This document shows positions 1 to 9,214 of a stretch of 64,000 nt of DNA, piece by piece (within the stretch, counting starts at the first letter, position 1; each line of letters opens with the position of its first letter). A program made the position numbers and the translations under genes. Origin of the DNA: JAIPGX01 sp041650475 (GTDB lineage: Bacteria; Babelota; Babeliae; Babelales; UASB340); assembly GCA_041650475.1 (NCBI GenBank), contig JBAZLD010000001.1:77346-141345 (forward strand), in the 5' to 3' direction. Under the pieces are notes generated by a model that was not told the origin of the DNA, did not search any database, and was given only the letters and a program-made list of their open reading frames with translations.

Positions 1-2
1 TA

Positions 3-689
3 TTATTTTTTTCTTTTTTTTCTTATTTAAAATTTAGTTTTATATCTCAAATTTTTCTAATAATTTTTGTGATTTTTGCTACTTACCAAATTAGCTATTT
101 AGGGTGTAAAGTTGGTCTTGTTTCTTTTGGAAAATTTGCAACTTTTATTATGATTCCTATGTTGTTAATTTTTAACCTTGATTTTATGCAAATAACAATG
201 GTTTGTGTATTTTTTAATATTTGTTCCGCAGTTTCTTCTGATTTGCTTTTTGATTATAAAATTGGGCAACTTTGTGATATAGATTTTAAAAAAATTTATA
301 AATACCAATGGATAGGTTTAATTGTTACCTCTGCAAGCATAGGTTTTTTTTTATGGCTATTTTTGACAAATTTTCAGCCTGGCACACCGGCTTTGTTTGC
401 CCAAAGGGGTAAAGCTAGGGCCATACTTATTCAATCGTTAGGATTCGATTTTAGGATTATTTTGTTAGGATTATTTTCTGGAATTATCTTAAAAAAATTA
501 AAAATTAACCCAACAATGGTATTAAGCGGCATTCTAATGCCTAATTCTTTATCGATTGGACTCATAATTGGGGGTTTTTTTGCAAAATTTGCTAAAAAAT
601 TTAAAAATTTTGACTCATTTTGGGCTGGAGTTTTTACAGGAGAAGCTTTATGGCTTTTGTTATCTATTTTATTAAAAAAAATACTATAA
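3..689 (+). CDS. OPT-family (oligopeptide) transporter, C-terminal part; gene cut by the window edge
   Basis: This is the last ~228 residues of a multi-pass inner-membrane protein. The frame stays open to the left edge of the window, so the first ATG/GTG inside it (GTG at 69) is probably not the true start. The pattern matches the end of OPT transporters as I remember it: a polar loop carrying IGQL before a membrane helix, a late Gly-rich segment (IIGGFF), and a closing helix beginning FTGEALW, comparable to the usual GliaGEsL motif. OPT proteins are usually about 600 residues and import peptides or metal chelates, which would suit an organism that takes nutrients from a host. The substrate cannot be told from this fragment. 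Confidence 0.65.
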   Translation, partial: LFFSFFSYLKFSFISQIFLIIFVIFATYQISYLGCKVGLVSFGKFATFIMIPMLLIFNLDFMQITMVCVFFNICSAVSSDLLFDYKIGQLCDIDFKKIYKYQWIGLIVTSASIGFFLWLFLTNFQPGTPALFAQRGKARAILIQSLGFDFRIILLGLFSGIILKKLKINPTMVLSGILMPNSLSIGLIIGGFFAKFAKKFKNFDSFWAGVFTGEALWLLLSILLKKIL

Positions 690-791
690 AATGCTAATTT
701 GTATTATTTTTTGAAATTTATTTAAAAATAAAATAAAATAATTTATTACAATTAAATTTTATTTTAATATTTTTTTATGGAGGAGTTAATC

Positions 792-1370
792 GTGAAAAAG
801 ATATTTTATTCTTTAATTTCAATATTTTTTTTCTCTACTTTTTGTTTTTGTATGCAAGAAGAAGGAAAAGGTCAAGGGCAACTTGAAAGAGTTACTTTTA
901 GGCAAGTAGCAAAGCGGGGTTTTAGAGAAGTGCGGCATCAATTTTCAGACGATATTAGAAACGGCGTTAAATTTGATAGACATGATGGGGAAGGCTGTAA
1001 TTGTCAAGATAAAAACAATTGCAATTGCAGGGTTCTTGTTTTTAATTCGAAATATTTTCAAATTCATAAAAGATCAGTTTATGATTTTAATACTATTTTA
1101 GGGTTGATACTTAGTATGGACCTTAATTTTAAAATAAAAAAAATAGTTTTGCGAAATTGTGAACTTGAAGATGTACCGCAAAATATTTTTGGTTTTAAAG
1201 ATCTTGTTGAACTAGATGTAAGTTACAATAACTTAAAATATTTATCAGAAATTCAAAATTTCAGAAATAAAGCAATTCTTGTTGATGCAAGAAATAATAC
1301 TTTTGAATTTGAAAATTATTTAAGATCTAATGAAATATCTCAAGCCCAAGGTTTTCGTATTATTATTTAA
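792..1370 (+). CDS. Small secreted leucine-rich-repeat protein
   Basis: A 192-residue protein with a hydrophobic signal sequence (residues ~3-20) followed by a charged region. It has a Cys/Asn-rich stretch at about residues 72-85 (CNCQDKNNCNC) and one or two LRR units near the C-terminus (LRNCELEDVPQNIFG, LVELDVSYNNLKYL). I prefer the GTG at 792 because a strong Shine-Dalgarno GGAGGAG sits at 779-785, six bases upstream. An ATG at 777 overlaps that site. The last four bases overlap the convergent topA gene. LRR proteins of this size in intracellular bacteria are often host-directed, but no specific function can be assigned. Confidence 0.7.
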   Translation: MKKIFYSLISIFFFSTFCFCMQEEGKGQGQLERVTFRQVAKRGFREVRHQFSDDIRNGVKFDRHDGEGCNCQDKNNCNCRVLVFNSKYFQIHKRSVYDFNTILGLILSMDLNFKIKKIVLRNCELEDVPQNIFGFKDLVELDVSYNNLKYLSEIQNFRNKAILVDARNNTFEFENYLRSNEISQAQGFRIII

Positions 1371-3667
1371 ATTTCTTTAAACTCTTTATAATCACACTCT
1401 TTATTTGGACAAGAAAGTGTAATATTTCCCGCCTTATCTTTTTTAACTAAAAGATAAGGCGTTTTACATTTTGGACATGGTGTTTCTTCAACTTCTCCAA
1501 AAATAGCAAATTTACATTTTGGGTAATTTGAGCACCCCCAAAAGTTTCCGCCTTTCCATTTACGCCTTATAATCTTGCTACCGCATTCAGTGCAAGGCAT
1601 TTTTAGAGCTTCTTGATGAATATACTTACATTCAGGATATCCAGGGCAAGCTAAAAAGGGTCCAAATCTTCCTATTTTTTTTACAAGAGTTTTGCCGCAA
1701 TTTGGACATTTTATATTAATTACCTCTTCTTCTTGTTTTTCACTCATTATAATTTTGCCAGATTCATCTTTTGTGAAATTTGACGTAAAATCACATTTTG
1801 GAAATTTGGAACATCCTAAAAATTCACCTGTTTTTCCAAAACGAATAACCAAATCACTATTACATTTAGGGCACTTTATATCAACATGCAAAGCCTTTTT
1901 GGCTACATTTTTGCCACCAAATTTTTCAAGGTCTTTTTCAAATTTTTCATAAAATTCATTTAGAACCTCATCCCGTTTTAAGGCACCGTCTGCAATTTTA
2001 TCCAAATCTTCTTCCATACGAGCGGTAAACTTAACGTTTATAATATCAGGAAAATTTTGTGTAAGCATTTTGTTTACAGCTTTTCCAAGTTCTGTAGGTT
2101 GAAACTTTTTTTTATCAAAAGTTACATATTTTCTTTTTATAATGGTAGATAGAATGGTTGCATAAGTACTTGGTCGTCCAACACCTTTTTTTTCTAATTC
2201 TTTAACAAGACTAGCCTGTGTATATCGAGCAGGAGGTTGAGTAAAATGTTGTTTAGATTCAATTTTTTTAAGTTTTAAAGCATCATTTTCATGAATATCT
2301 TTTGGAATTTTTACTTCTGTTTTCTCGTCTTCATCTTCAACCATGTAAACTTTTAAAAAACCGTCAAAAATTAGGGTTGAACCTGTTGCTTTAAAAATAT
2401 ATTTTTCACCTTTAATTAAAACTTGTCTTTGAAAATATTTAGCAGATTGCATTTGACAAGCTACAAAACGTTTCCAAATTAGACCATATAATTTTGTTTG
2501 TTCCGGTGTTAGATATTTTGCGGCAATTTCCGGAGTTATGTTGATATTAATAGGTCTGATTGCTTCGTGAGCATCTTGAGCTCCCTTTTTGGAATAAACA
2601 TTTGATTCTTTAGGTAAATAATTTTGTCCATAATTGTCTTTTATAAATTCACGAGAAGCTTTTATTGCTATATCAGATATTCTTAAAGAGTCTGTACGCA
2701 TATACGTGATTAAAGCTTCAGGGGTATCCTTTTTGCTTAGCGGTACACCTTCGTATAATTTTTGTGCTACTAGCATAGTTTTATCAACAGAAAATCCTAA
2801 TTTATTATAAGCATCCTGTTGTAGCGTACTTGTCATAAAAGGTGGTAATGGGTTTTTTAACCGTTCCTTTTCTGTTATTTGTTGAATTATAAAGTTTTCT
2901 TTTTTAATTTCTTCTAAAGCTTTTTCTGTATCTTCTTTATTTGAAAGTTTAAAAAGCTTATTATTTATTTTATAAAGATCAGCCTGGATGTTAGATTTAT
3001 CAACATTAAAATTTCCGTGAATAGACCAATATTCTTCTGGTTTAAAATTTACAACCTCTTCTTCTCGGTCGCAAATTAATAACAATGCAACAGATTGAAC
3101 TCTTCCTGCAGATAAACCTTTAGCTATTTTTTTCCATAAAATAGGTGAGACTTCATAGCCAACCCAACGATCGAGAATTCTTCTTGCTTGTTGAGCGCTA
3201 ACTTTTTGCATGTCTATAGAACTTTTATTGTTGATAGCCTCTAAAATTGCAGGTTTTGTTATTTCGTTAAAAGTTATTCTGTAAATTTTAGATTTATCTT
3301 TAAAAACTTTGATTATTTCTTGTCCTATATGCCAAGAAATGATTTCACCTTCTCTATCTGGGTCTGATGCCAGGTAAATTTCGCCGGCTCTTGATGCTTG
3401 TTTGCATATATCGGCAATAACATTGTTTTTATCTTTTATTACAACATATTCTAATTCGATATGATTATTTTTATCTCTAGAAATACCTAGCTTTTTTGTA
3501 GGTAAATCTTTTACATGTCCAAAAGTAGACATAATTTTGAAATCAGATCCCAAAAATTTTGAAATAGTCTTTATCTTTGCAGGAGATTCTACGATTAAAA
3601 TTTTTAAATTACTTCCCATTTTACTATTTTTTTTTGTAATTTTGATATTTTTTTCATTTGCTTTCAT
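1367..3667 (-). CDS. topA: DNA topoisomerase I (type IA)
   Basis: Relaxes negative supercoils by transient single-strand cleavage. The N-terminal Toprim domain is plain (LIVESPAKIKTI near residue 25, DPDREGE near 102). The catalytic tyrosine lies in ITYMRTDS (about Y322). After the core there are four C-terminal C4 zinc ribbons, each of the form CPxC...GCSxxPxC or similar, between about residue 595 and the end. The last one is more divergent (CPNKEC). The start at 3667 is chosen over one 17 codons upstream because the extra residues do not resemble TopA. MGSNLKIL, 16 codons further in, is another possible start. A full-length, ordinary-looking enzyme. Confidence 0.95.
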   Translation of the reverse strand: MKANEKNIKITKKNSKMGSNLKILIVESPAKIKTISKFLGSDFKIMSTFGHVKDLPTKKLGISRDKNNHIELEYVVIKDKNNVIADICKQASRAGEIYLASDPDREGEIISWHIGQEIIKVFKDKSKIYRITFNEITKPAILEAINNKSSIDMQKVSAQQARRILDRWVGYEVSPILWKKIAKGLSAGRVQSVALLLICDREEEVVNFKPEEYWSIHGNFNVDKSNIQADLYKINNKLFKLSNKEDTEKALEEIKKENFIIQQITEKERLKNPLPPFMTSTLQQDAYNKLGFSVDKTMLVAQKLYEGVPLSKKDTPEALITYMRTDSLRISDIAIKASREFIKDNYGQNYLPKESNVYSKKGAQDAHEAIRPININITPEIAAKYLTPEQTKLYGLIWKRFVACQMQSAKYFQRQVLIKGEKYIFKATGSTLIFDGFLKVYMVEDEDEKTEVKIPKDIHENDALKLKKIESKQHFTQPPARYTQASLVKELEKKGVGRPSTYATILSTIIKRKYVTFDKKKFQPTELGKAVNKMLTQNFPDIINVKFTARMEEDLDKIADGALKRDEVLNEFYEKFEKDLEKFGGKNVAKKALHVDIKCPKCNSDLVIRFGKTGEFLGCSKFPKCDFTSNFTKDESGKIIMSEKQEEEVINIKCPNCGKTLVKKIGRFGPFLACPGYPECKYIHQEALKMPCTECGSKIIRRKWKGGNFWGCSNYPKCKFAIFGEVEETPCPKCKTPYLLVKKDKAGNITLSCPNKECDYKEFKEI

Positions 3668-3868
3668 TATTTTAGCCCCCCAGCTATTTTTTATTTTCCC
3701 AATATAATAATAAGGCATTTATTTTCTATGTGTCAAATAATCTATTTTTATCTTATTATAACGGGAGTAGTTATTAGTTTTGATTTTTAATTTAAAATTG
3801 TTTAAAATTCTACAGGGCGAGTTTTTTCAGTAAATTTGGATATAATTTCTTAAATTAGGATTAATTTA

Positions 3869-4582
3869 ATGTTTTCTAATATTTTATTGTCAAGGTGGCT
3901 CGAGTCTTTAGAAGTTTTTACAAAAAAAGAGTTTAAAACTTTTTTATTATTAATTTTAAATACTTTTAAAAGATCTATTTTTATTTTTGCAAAAAAATTT
4001 TGGTGGTTATTTTTACTTTTATTTTTAAATAATTATTTTTTTGGGGGAGTAAATATTTTTTTAAAAACAAATTATCTTGGTTTATTTTTTCTTGTTTTCA
4101 TAAATTTATTATTAATTTTTTTCTCTTTTCTTATTATAAGGCCGTCAATCGAAGCTAAAGATATTTTTTATTTTTTATCTTATTTAAATAAATTTTGGGG
4201 TTTTTTAGTAATAACAATATTACTTTTTTTATTTCCAATTTTACCGTCTTTTTATATAATAACTTTATTTTTTTTAGATTCAGAAAATAATTTAAAATCT
4301 TTAGTTTTTTCTTTTATAAATGGTATAAAATTTATTTTTTATTATTTACCGGTATGCATAATTTTAGGTGTAATATTTGCTGTAATTGAAATATTAATTT
4401 ATTTTTTTGTAATTTTTTTGTTATCAAAAATTTATCATATTTTATTTATTAATACACTTTTTAGTACAATTTTGCTTAGTTTTTTTTACTTGTTTTTATT
4501 TTTATTATGGTTATTATTCTTGAGCACAATATCTATATATTACGTAAGAATGAAACACAAAGATTTTAATCTCTTTTTTTAA
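3869..4582 (+). CDS. Multi-pass membrane protein of unknown function (paralogue of the next gene)
   Basis: A 237-residue, extremely hydrophobic protein with five or six predicted membrane helices and a short amphipathic N-terminus containing RWLESLEVFTKKEF. The next gene begins with the same pattern (QWVRSLQILSPKNF), so the two look like a tandem duplication. It is the first gene of a tightly packed run leading into plsC and batABCDE, and is probably co-transcribed with them. I do not recognise the family. The location suggests a role in membrane biogenesis or as an accessory to the Bat complex, which is inference only. Confidence 0.7.
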   Translation: MFSNILLSRWLESLEVFTKKEFKTFLLLILNTFKRSIFIFAKKFWWLFLLLFLNNYFFGGVNIFLKTNYLGLFFLVFINLLLIFFSFLIIRPSIEAKDIFYFLSYLNKFWGFLVITILLFLFPILPSFYIITLFFLDSENNLKSLVFSFINGIKFIFYYLPVCIILGVIFAVIEILIYFFVIFLLSKIYHILFINTLFSTILLSFFYLFLFLLWLLFLSTISIYYVRMKHKDFNLFF

Positions 4583-4595
4583 TGAAAAGTTTTTT

Positions 4596-5408
4596 ATGCA
4601 AATAATATTTTATCAATGGGTGAGGTCGTTACAGATTTTATCTCCTAAAAATTTTGGAGATTTTTTCAGACGTTTTTGTAATAGATTTTATTACGGAACA
4701 AAAAATTTTTTGTATTATTTTCGGTGGTTTTTTATTTTTTATTCATTTTTTTTCTTAACTTTTGGAGATTTAATTTTAAAAAATTCGAGTGTTAAAGTAA
4801 TTTCTTTTAACGCTGGGAATGTAGCTATTTTGTTAATTAATCTCGTTTTATCTATTATTTGGTTTTTTTTGTCAATAGGGTTTTTATTATCTATAAGGCG
4901 GGGTGATGGGTTTGTTGATATTTATTATTTTAAAAGCGGGTTTGTTAGATATTTGCAACTTTGGTTTATGTTATCACTTTTTATTTTTTTTATTATCTAC
5001 TTTTTTTTATCGTTTGGAATCACGTCTTATCCTAATGCTCACTGGTCATTAGGTTTATTTATGAAAATTTTTGAGTTAATAATTGTTTTCTGTTGGTTGG
5101 ATTCAAATTATTCTTTTAAAGATTTGTTTTTTACGATAGAAAAATCTTTGAATATTATTTTGTATAATTTAGCTTTTTTATTTATTATATTCGTTTTTTG
5201 GACTTTATTTTCATGGGGAATTTTAGAATTAGAAAAAAATATAATTGCTGCAGGGGTATTTAATTTTTTTGTTATCTTAAAGGTATTGTTAATAAAGTAT
5301 TTAGGTTTTTTTATAGATTATGCAGTAATAGTTGCTTTATTCACATTTTATTCTATGAAAAAAAATGAAATTTATACTCACAGTTTTTTCGAAAAAAAAG
5401 ATGAATAA
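4596..5408 (+). CDS. Multi-pass membrane protein of unknown function (paralogue of the previous gene)
   Basis: A 270-residue integral membrane protein with about six hydrophobic segments and a hydrophilic tail (SMKKNEIYTHSFFEKKDE). Its first ~45 residues follow the same spacing of aromatic, Ser/Leu and basic residues as the preceding protein, which supports duplication. It starts 13 bases after that gene and ends three bases before plsC, so translation is probably coupled. No family recognised. Two adjacent paralogues could form a heteromeric membrane assembly. Confidence 0.7.
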   Translation: MQIIFYQWVRSLQILSPKNFGDFFRRFCNRFYYGTKNFLYYFRWFFIFYSFFFLTFGDLILKNSSVKVISFNAGNVAILLINLVLSIIWFFLSIGFLLSIRRGDGFVDIYYFKSGFVRYLQLWFMLSLFIFFIIYFFLSFGITSYPNAHWSLGLFMKIFELIIVFCWLDSNYSFKDLFFTIEKSLNIILYNLAFLFIIFVFWTLFSWGILELEKNIIAAGVFNFFVILKVLLIKYLGFFIDYAVIVALFTFYSMKKNEIYTHSFFEKKDE

Positions 5409-5411
5409 GTT

Positions 5412-6140
5412 ATGAGACTTTTTTTAAAAACAATTAGGACTTATGCTTTATTTTTAACGGTTTCCATATTTTTTTCATTTTTTTGTGTCCCGCTTACTTT
5501 TTTGCCTGTAAAAATAAGATATAAAAATAAATTTTATTTTTTCCTTACTTATTTATGGTCAAAGTTATTACTATTAACATCTTTTGTACAAATTAAAATT
5601 TATGGAAAACAAAATTTGATTAAATATCTTCAAGAGCCTGCTATTTTTGTAATGAATCATACTTCTTTTTTAGATATTTTGTTAACTGAGATTGTTCTTA
5701 AAAATAGACCTCATATTTGGATTAGCAAAAAAGAATTAGGTTATGTTCCTATTTTAAGAATTTTGTTAAAAAGAATGCATGTTCTTGTACAAAGAGAAAG
5801 TTCTGGAATGGCTGCACGAGCTTTAGTAAAGGCGCATAATTTAGCAACAAAGCATAAAAGTCACATATTGTTATTTCCCGAAGGTACTCGATATTCTGAT
5901 GGTAAAATTCATGAATTTTTAAATGGTTTTGCTGTATTAGCGAAAAAGCTTAACAGGCAAGTTTTTCCAATTGCCATTTTGGGTGCAGATAAAGTTTTGC
6001 CTAAGGGTAGGTTTATTTTTAATTCAAGAATAAGTGAAATCAAGCTTGTCATTGGAGAACCTTTTTCTTATATTGAGAATGAGAGAGAAGAAGAGTTTAC
6101 AAAACGTGTGCATGATTGGTTTAAAAAATGCATGTTCTAA
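5412..6140 (+). CDS. plsC: 1-acyl-sn-glycerol-3-phosphate acyltransferase
   Basis: Adds the second acyl chain to lysophosphatidic acid, giving phosphatidic acid for phospholipid synthesis at the inner membrane. It has an N-terminal membrane segment, the catalytic HX4D box (NHTSFLD, residues 82-88) and the glycerol-phosphate-binding FPEGTR motif (155-160). The length of 242 residues is normal for the family. It overlaps the start of batA by 13 bases and follows the two membrane proteins by three, so it sits inside the same transcription unit. A phospholipid gene in a Bat cluster is not the usual arrangement known to me. Confidence 0.9.
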   Translation: MRLFLKTIRTYALFLTVSIFFSFFCVPLTFLPVKIRYKNKFYFFLTYLWSKLLLLTSFVQIKIYGKQNLIKYLQEPAIFVMNHTSFLDILLTEIVLKNRPHIWISKKELGYVPILRILLKRMHVLVQRESSGMAARALVKAHNLATKHKSHILLFPEGTRYSDGKIHEFLNGFAVLAKKLNRQVFPIAILGADKVLPKGRFIFNSRISEIKLVIGEPFSYIENEREEEFTKRVHDWFKKCMF

Positions 6141-7123
6141 AATTTGCTTATAACAATATTTTTTATATTTTTATTCCCATTTATTTAATAATTTTATTTT
6201 ATCGCATAAAATTTTCTAAAGAATCTATTTATTCTTATACTTTAGGAACTTTTTTAAAAAATAAAAATTTAATTAAAAAATTGAATCATAATAAAATTTT
6301 ATTTTTTTTACGTGCATTAACTCTTTTATTTCTAATTTTTTTAATAGCAAGACCTCAATGGATTGATACAAATTCTAAAATTAAGTCTGAGGGGGTGAAT
6401 ATTATTTTAACAATGGATGTTTCTGGAAGTATGCAAGTTTTTGATGATTTACACGACAAAAGAACAAGAATTCAAGTTGCAAAAGATGAAGCTATAAAAT
6501 TTATTGATAAGCGAATTGATGATCCGATTGGTATTGTTATTTTTGCAAAAGATGTTGTATCAAGATCGCCTCTAACTTTAGATAAAAATATTTTAAAACA
6601 AATTGTATCAGAATTAGAGATAGGGTATATAAACTCTGAAGGAACAAGTTTGGGAACTGGTCTTGCTATGGCCGTTAATAGGCTTGTAAAATCAAAAGTT
6701 AAAAGTAAAATTATAATTTTATTAACTGATGGTGCGCCTACTCCTGAAAAAATTAATCCTGACGTGGCTATTGATTTGGCAAAACAATTTGGTATAAAAA
6801 TTTATACGATTGGCATTGGTAACCCGAGGGGTAGTTTTATTAATCATCCAGTTTTTGGGTTACAAAGAGTAAGAACTGATGTTGATATGCAACTTTTAGA
6901 AAAAATAGCAAAACAAACCGGGGGACAGTTTTTTATGGCAAATAATCCAGCGCATTTAAGAGATGTTTATAATAAAATAGATAAATTAGAAAAAACAGAA
7001 TATGAGACGGATATTTTTCATAATTATTATGAAGCTTTTTTAGATTTTATTTGGATATTTTTATTAATTTTAGGTTTAGAATTGTTTTTAAAACTATTTA
7101 TTTGGCGGAGCATTTGTTATTAA
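6128..7123 (+). CDS. batA: BatA-like von Willebrand factor A membrane protein
   Basis: A 331-residue protein with two N-terminal membrane helices (about 8-25 and 57-73), a periplasmic VWA domain and a C-terminal helix (about 305-325). The metal-ion-dependent adhesion site is complete: DVSGS (D97), the threonine in GTSLGTGL and the aspartate in LLTDGAP. This is the BatA layout of the Bacteroides aerotolerance (bat) locus, whose members interact in the cell envelope. It overlaps plsC by 13 bases and is followed directly by batB. Function in this organism is inferred from the family. Confidence 0.85.
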   Translation: MHVLKFAYNNIFYIFIPIYLIILFYRIKFSKESIYSYTLGTFLKNKNLIKKLNHNKILFFLRALTLLFLIFLIARPQWIDTNSKIKSEGVNIILTMDVSGSMQVFDDLHDKRTRIQVAKDEAIKFIDKRIDDPIGIVIFAKDVVSRSPLTLDKNILKQIVSELEIGYINSEGTSLGTGLAMAVNRLVKSKVKSKIIILLTDGAPTPEKINPDVAIDLAKQFGIKIYTIGIGNPRGSFINHPVFGLQRVRTDVDMQLLEKIAKQTGGQFFMANNPAHLRDVYNKIDKLEKTEYETDIFHNYYEAFLDFIWIFLLILGLELFLKLFIWRSICY

Positions 7124-7128
7124 AAACT

Positions 7129-8130
7129 ATGAATTTTTTGGGAATATATTGGTCAGGTTTGAATAATTTTATATTTTTGCCTGTTTTTTTAATTATAATT
7201 TTTTTTATAATAAAAAATTATTTAAAAACAAAAAAAAATTTACCTGTACTTTGTGATAAAGTTAATTTAGGCGTAATATTTGGTAATTTTTCTTTAGTTA
7301 AAAAATTATTAAAATCGATATTTTTAATTAGTGCTTTAATATTAATTTTTGTTGCATTACTGCGCCCTTCTTGGGATAAAAAGGAGAATAAAGTTGTTCA
7401 GGAGGGCAGAGATTTATTAATTGCTTTAGACATTTCACGTAGTATGATGGCTCAGGATTTAAAGCCAAATCGTTTAGAATTTACTAAATTAAAAATTAGA
7501 AATTTGCTTGAAAAATTAGATTTTGAAAGAGTAGGTTTAATTTTGTTTTCAGGATCTGCTTTTTTACTTTGTCCATTAACAATAGATCATGCAGCATTTT
7601 TAATGTTTTTAAATCAAGTTGATGTAGAAACAATAGCTTCAGGTACAACTTCAATAGATTCTGCGCTTAATAAAGCAATTGATGTTTTTGGATTTGATAA
7701 AAATAGAAAAAATAAATTTTTAGTTTTAGCTACTGATGGCGAAGATTTTTCTTTAAATTTGGAGTCAATAAAATATAAAGCAAAGCAAGAAAATATAAAA
7801 TTGTTTTCTTTAGGCATAGGAACTATTCAGGGTGCACCTGTCCCAAAATTTGATTTATCAGGTAAACAAATTGGTAACGAAGTTGATTCAAATAATCAAA
7901 TTATTCTTTCTAAACTGAATGAAGAAGTTTTAAAAAACATTTCTGATTATTTGAATGGGAAATATTTTAAAACTAGTTTTGATGATTCTGATTTAAATCA
8001 ATTAATTAACGAAATAAGAAAATATGAAAAAGAAAAATTTTTAGATAAAAATATTTCTTTTTATCAAGATAAATACCCATGGTTACTTGGGGCTGCTTGG
8101 GTGTTATTAGCATTAGAATGGATTTTATAA
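7129..8130 (+). CDS. batB: BatB-like von Willebrand factor A membrane protein
   Basis: A second VWA protein with the same architecture as BatA: two N-terminal helices, a VWA domain with an intact MIDAS (DISRS at about residue 101, SGTTSIDSAL, ATDGED), and a C-terminal helix (WLLGAAWVLLALEWIL). I choose the ATG at 7129, six bases after batA ends. A TTG at 7114 close behind GGCGGAG (7104-7110) is an alternative that would overlap batA. The next gene begins one base after this stop. BatA and BatB are usually thought to act together. Confidence 0.85.
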   Translation: MNFLGIYWSGLNNFIFLPVFLIIIFFIIKNYLKTKKNLPVLCDKVNLGVIFGNFSLVKKLLKSIFLISALILIFVALLRPSWDKKENKVVQEGRDLLIALDISRSMMAQDLKPNRLEFTKLKIRNLLEKLDFERVGLILFSGSAFLLCPLTIDHAAFLMFLNQVDVETIASGTTSIDSALNKAIDVFGFDKNRKNKFLVLATDGEDFSLNLESIKYKAKQENIKLFSLGIGTIQGAPVPKFDLSGKQIGNEVDSNNQIILSKLNEEVLKNISDYLNGKYFKTSFDDSDLNQLINEIRKYEKEKFLDKNISFYQDKYPWLLGAAWVLLALEWIL

Positions 8131-8131
8131 T

Positions 8132-9172
8132 ATGAAAAAATTAAATTTAGTTAATTTATTTTTTTTATTTTTGTTTATTATATTTAATAGCCAATTAAGT
8201 GCCATATCTTTTTGGACAAATTTAAAAATTAAAAAATTTTATGATCAGAAAAATTATAATAAAGTAAAGGAAATTTTAGAACAAGAACAGGTCGATAATC
8301 CAAATGATCCAGAATTAAATTATAATTTAGGTGATATTTATTATAAATTGGGTAAATTTAATGAGGCTGAATTTAATTTTCAAAGAGCTATAGAAAATTG
8401 TCTTAATGACAAATCTGATTATCAAAAGAGATTAAAAGAGTTTTCTTATTTTAATTTAGGTAATATTTTTTATAAGAATTGTTTAAAAATTCTTGGACCT
8501 GATTGGCAAAAAAAAGATTTTCAGCGATCTGATAATAAAATTTTAGATTTAGCAATAAATGAGGTTAAAAGGACCATCGAAAATTATAAAAAAGCTTTAG
8601 AATTAGATAATAAGGATAAAAAAGTTAAAGTAAATCTTAAAGAAGCTGAAAAGTTGCTAAAAGAGCTTGAAGAAAAACTTAAAAAACAAAAACAAGACAA
8701 ATCATCTCAAGAAGAACAGCAAGATCAAGGCGAAAAACAGCAGAAAAAAGATGGGGAACAAAAGAGCTCTAAAGATAGAGATAAAAAAGAAGAGAAAGGG
8801 CAACAAGACGAATCTAATAACGATCAATCCAAAAAAGAAGAGCAGGATATGAGCAAGCATGATAATAACTCCCAAAAAGATAAGCAAAAACAAGAACAGC
8901 AACAAACACAACAAAAACCGTCTGACGGGTCTGAAAAAGAAGATAATAAATCTGAAAAAGAAAAACAAGAGAAAGAAAATCAGCAACAGCAAGAGCAAGA
9001 AGAAATTGGCCAACAAGATGCGCAAAAAGTAGAACAAATTAGTATAAAAGAAAAGGGGATGAGAGTTTTACTTGATGATCTTGCAAAGGATGAATCAAAA
9101 TTGCAAAAAAATTTAATTTGGCAACAAAGTAAGGGGGAAAAATTATTAAATCCCAGCCAAAAACCATGGTAA
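8132..9172 (+). CDS. batC: BatC-like TPR protein with a long Lys/Glu/Gln-rich linker
   Basis: A 346-residue protein with a signal peptide (residues 1-24), TPR units between about residues 35 and 110 (for example NYNLGDIYYKLGKFNEAEF), and then a low-complexity stretch of about 140 residues made almost only of Lys, Glu, Gln, Asp and Ser. It ends in a short conserved-looking tail (RVLLDDLAKDESKLQKN... and a final Trp) typical of Bat TPR proteins. It probably scaffolds the VWA proteins in the periplasm. The low-complexity part produces a long spurious hydrophobic frame on the other strand. Confidence 0.75.
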   Translation: MKKLNLVNLFFLFLFIIFNSQLSAISFWTNLKIKKFYDQKNYNKVKEILEQEQVDNPNDPELNYNLGDIYYKLGKFNEAEFNFQRAIENCLNDKSDYQKRLKEFSYFNLGNIFYKNCLKILGPDWQKKDFQRSDNKILDLAINEVKRTIENYKKALELDNKDKKVKVNLKEAEKLLKELEEKLKKQKQDKSSQEEQQDQGEKQQKKDGEQKSSKDRDKKEEKGQQDESNNDQSKKEEQDMSKHDNNSQKDKQKQEQQQTQQKPSDGSEKEDNKSEKEKQEKENQQQQEQEEIGQQDAQKVEQISIKEKGMRVLLDDLAKDESKLQKNLIWQQSKGEKLLNPSQKPW

Positions 9173-9214
9173 TATAATAAATCATGGTGTTATACGATCA
9201 AAAGGGGCTTTATT

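Noticed and set aside
7051..7128. 26 extra N-terminal residues for batB
   Set aside because: They lie entirely within or just after batA in another frame and do not resemble a Bat N-terminus; the ATG at 7129 gives the expected layout.
8702..9037. Hydrophobic minus-strand reading of 111 codons
   Set aside because: It is the complement of the Lys/Glu/Gln-rich linker of the BatC-like gene; such repeats always give a Phe/Leu-rich frame on the other strand.
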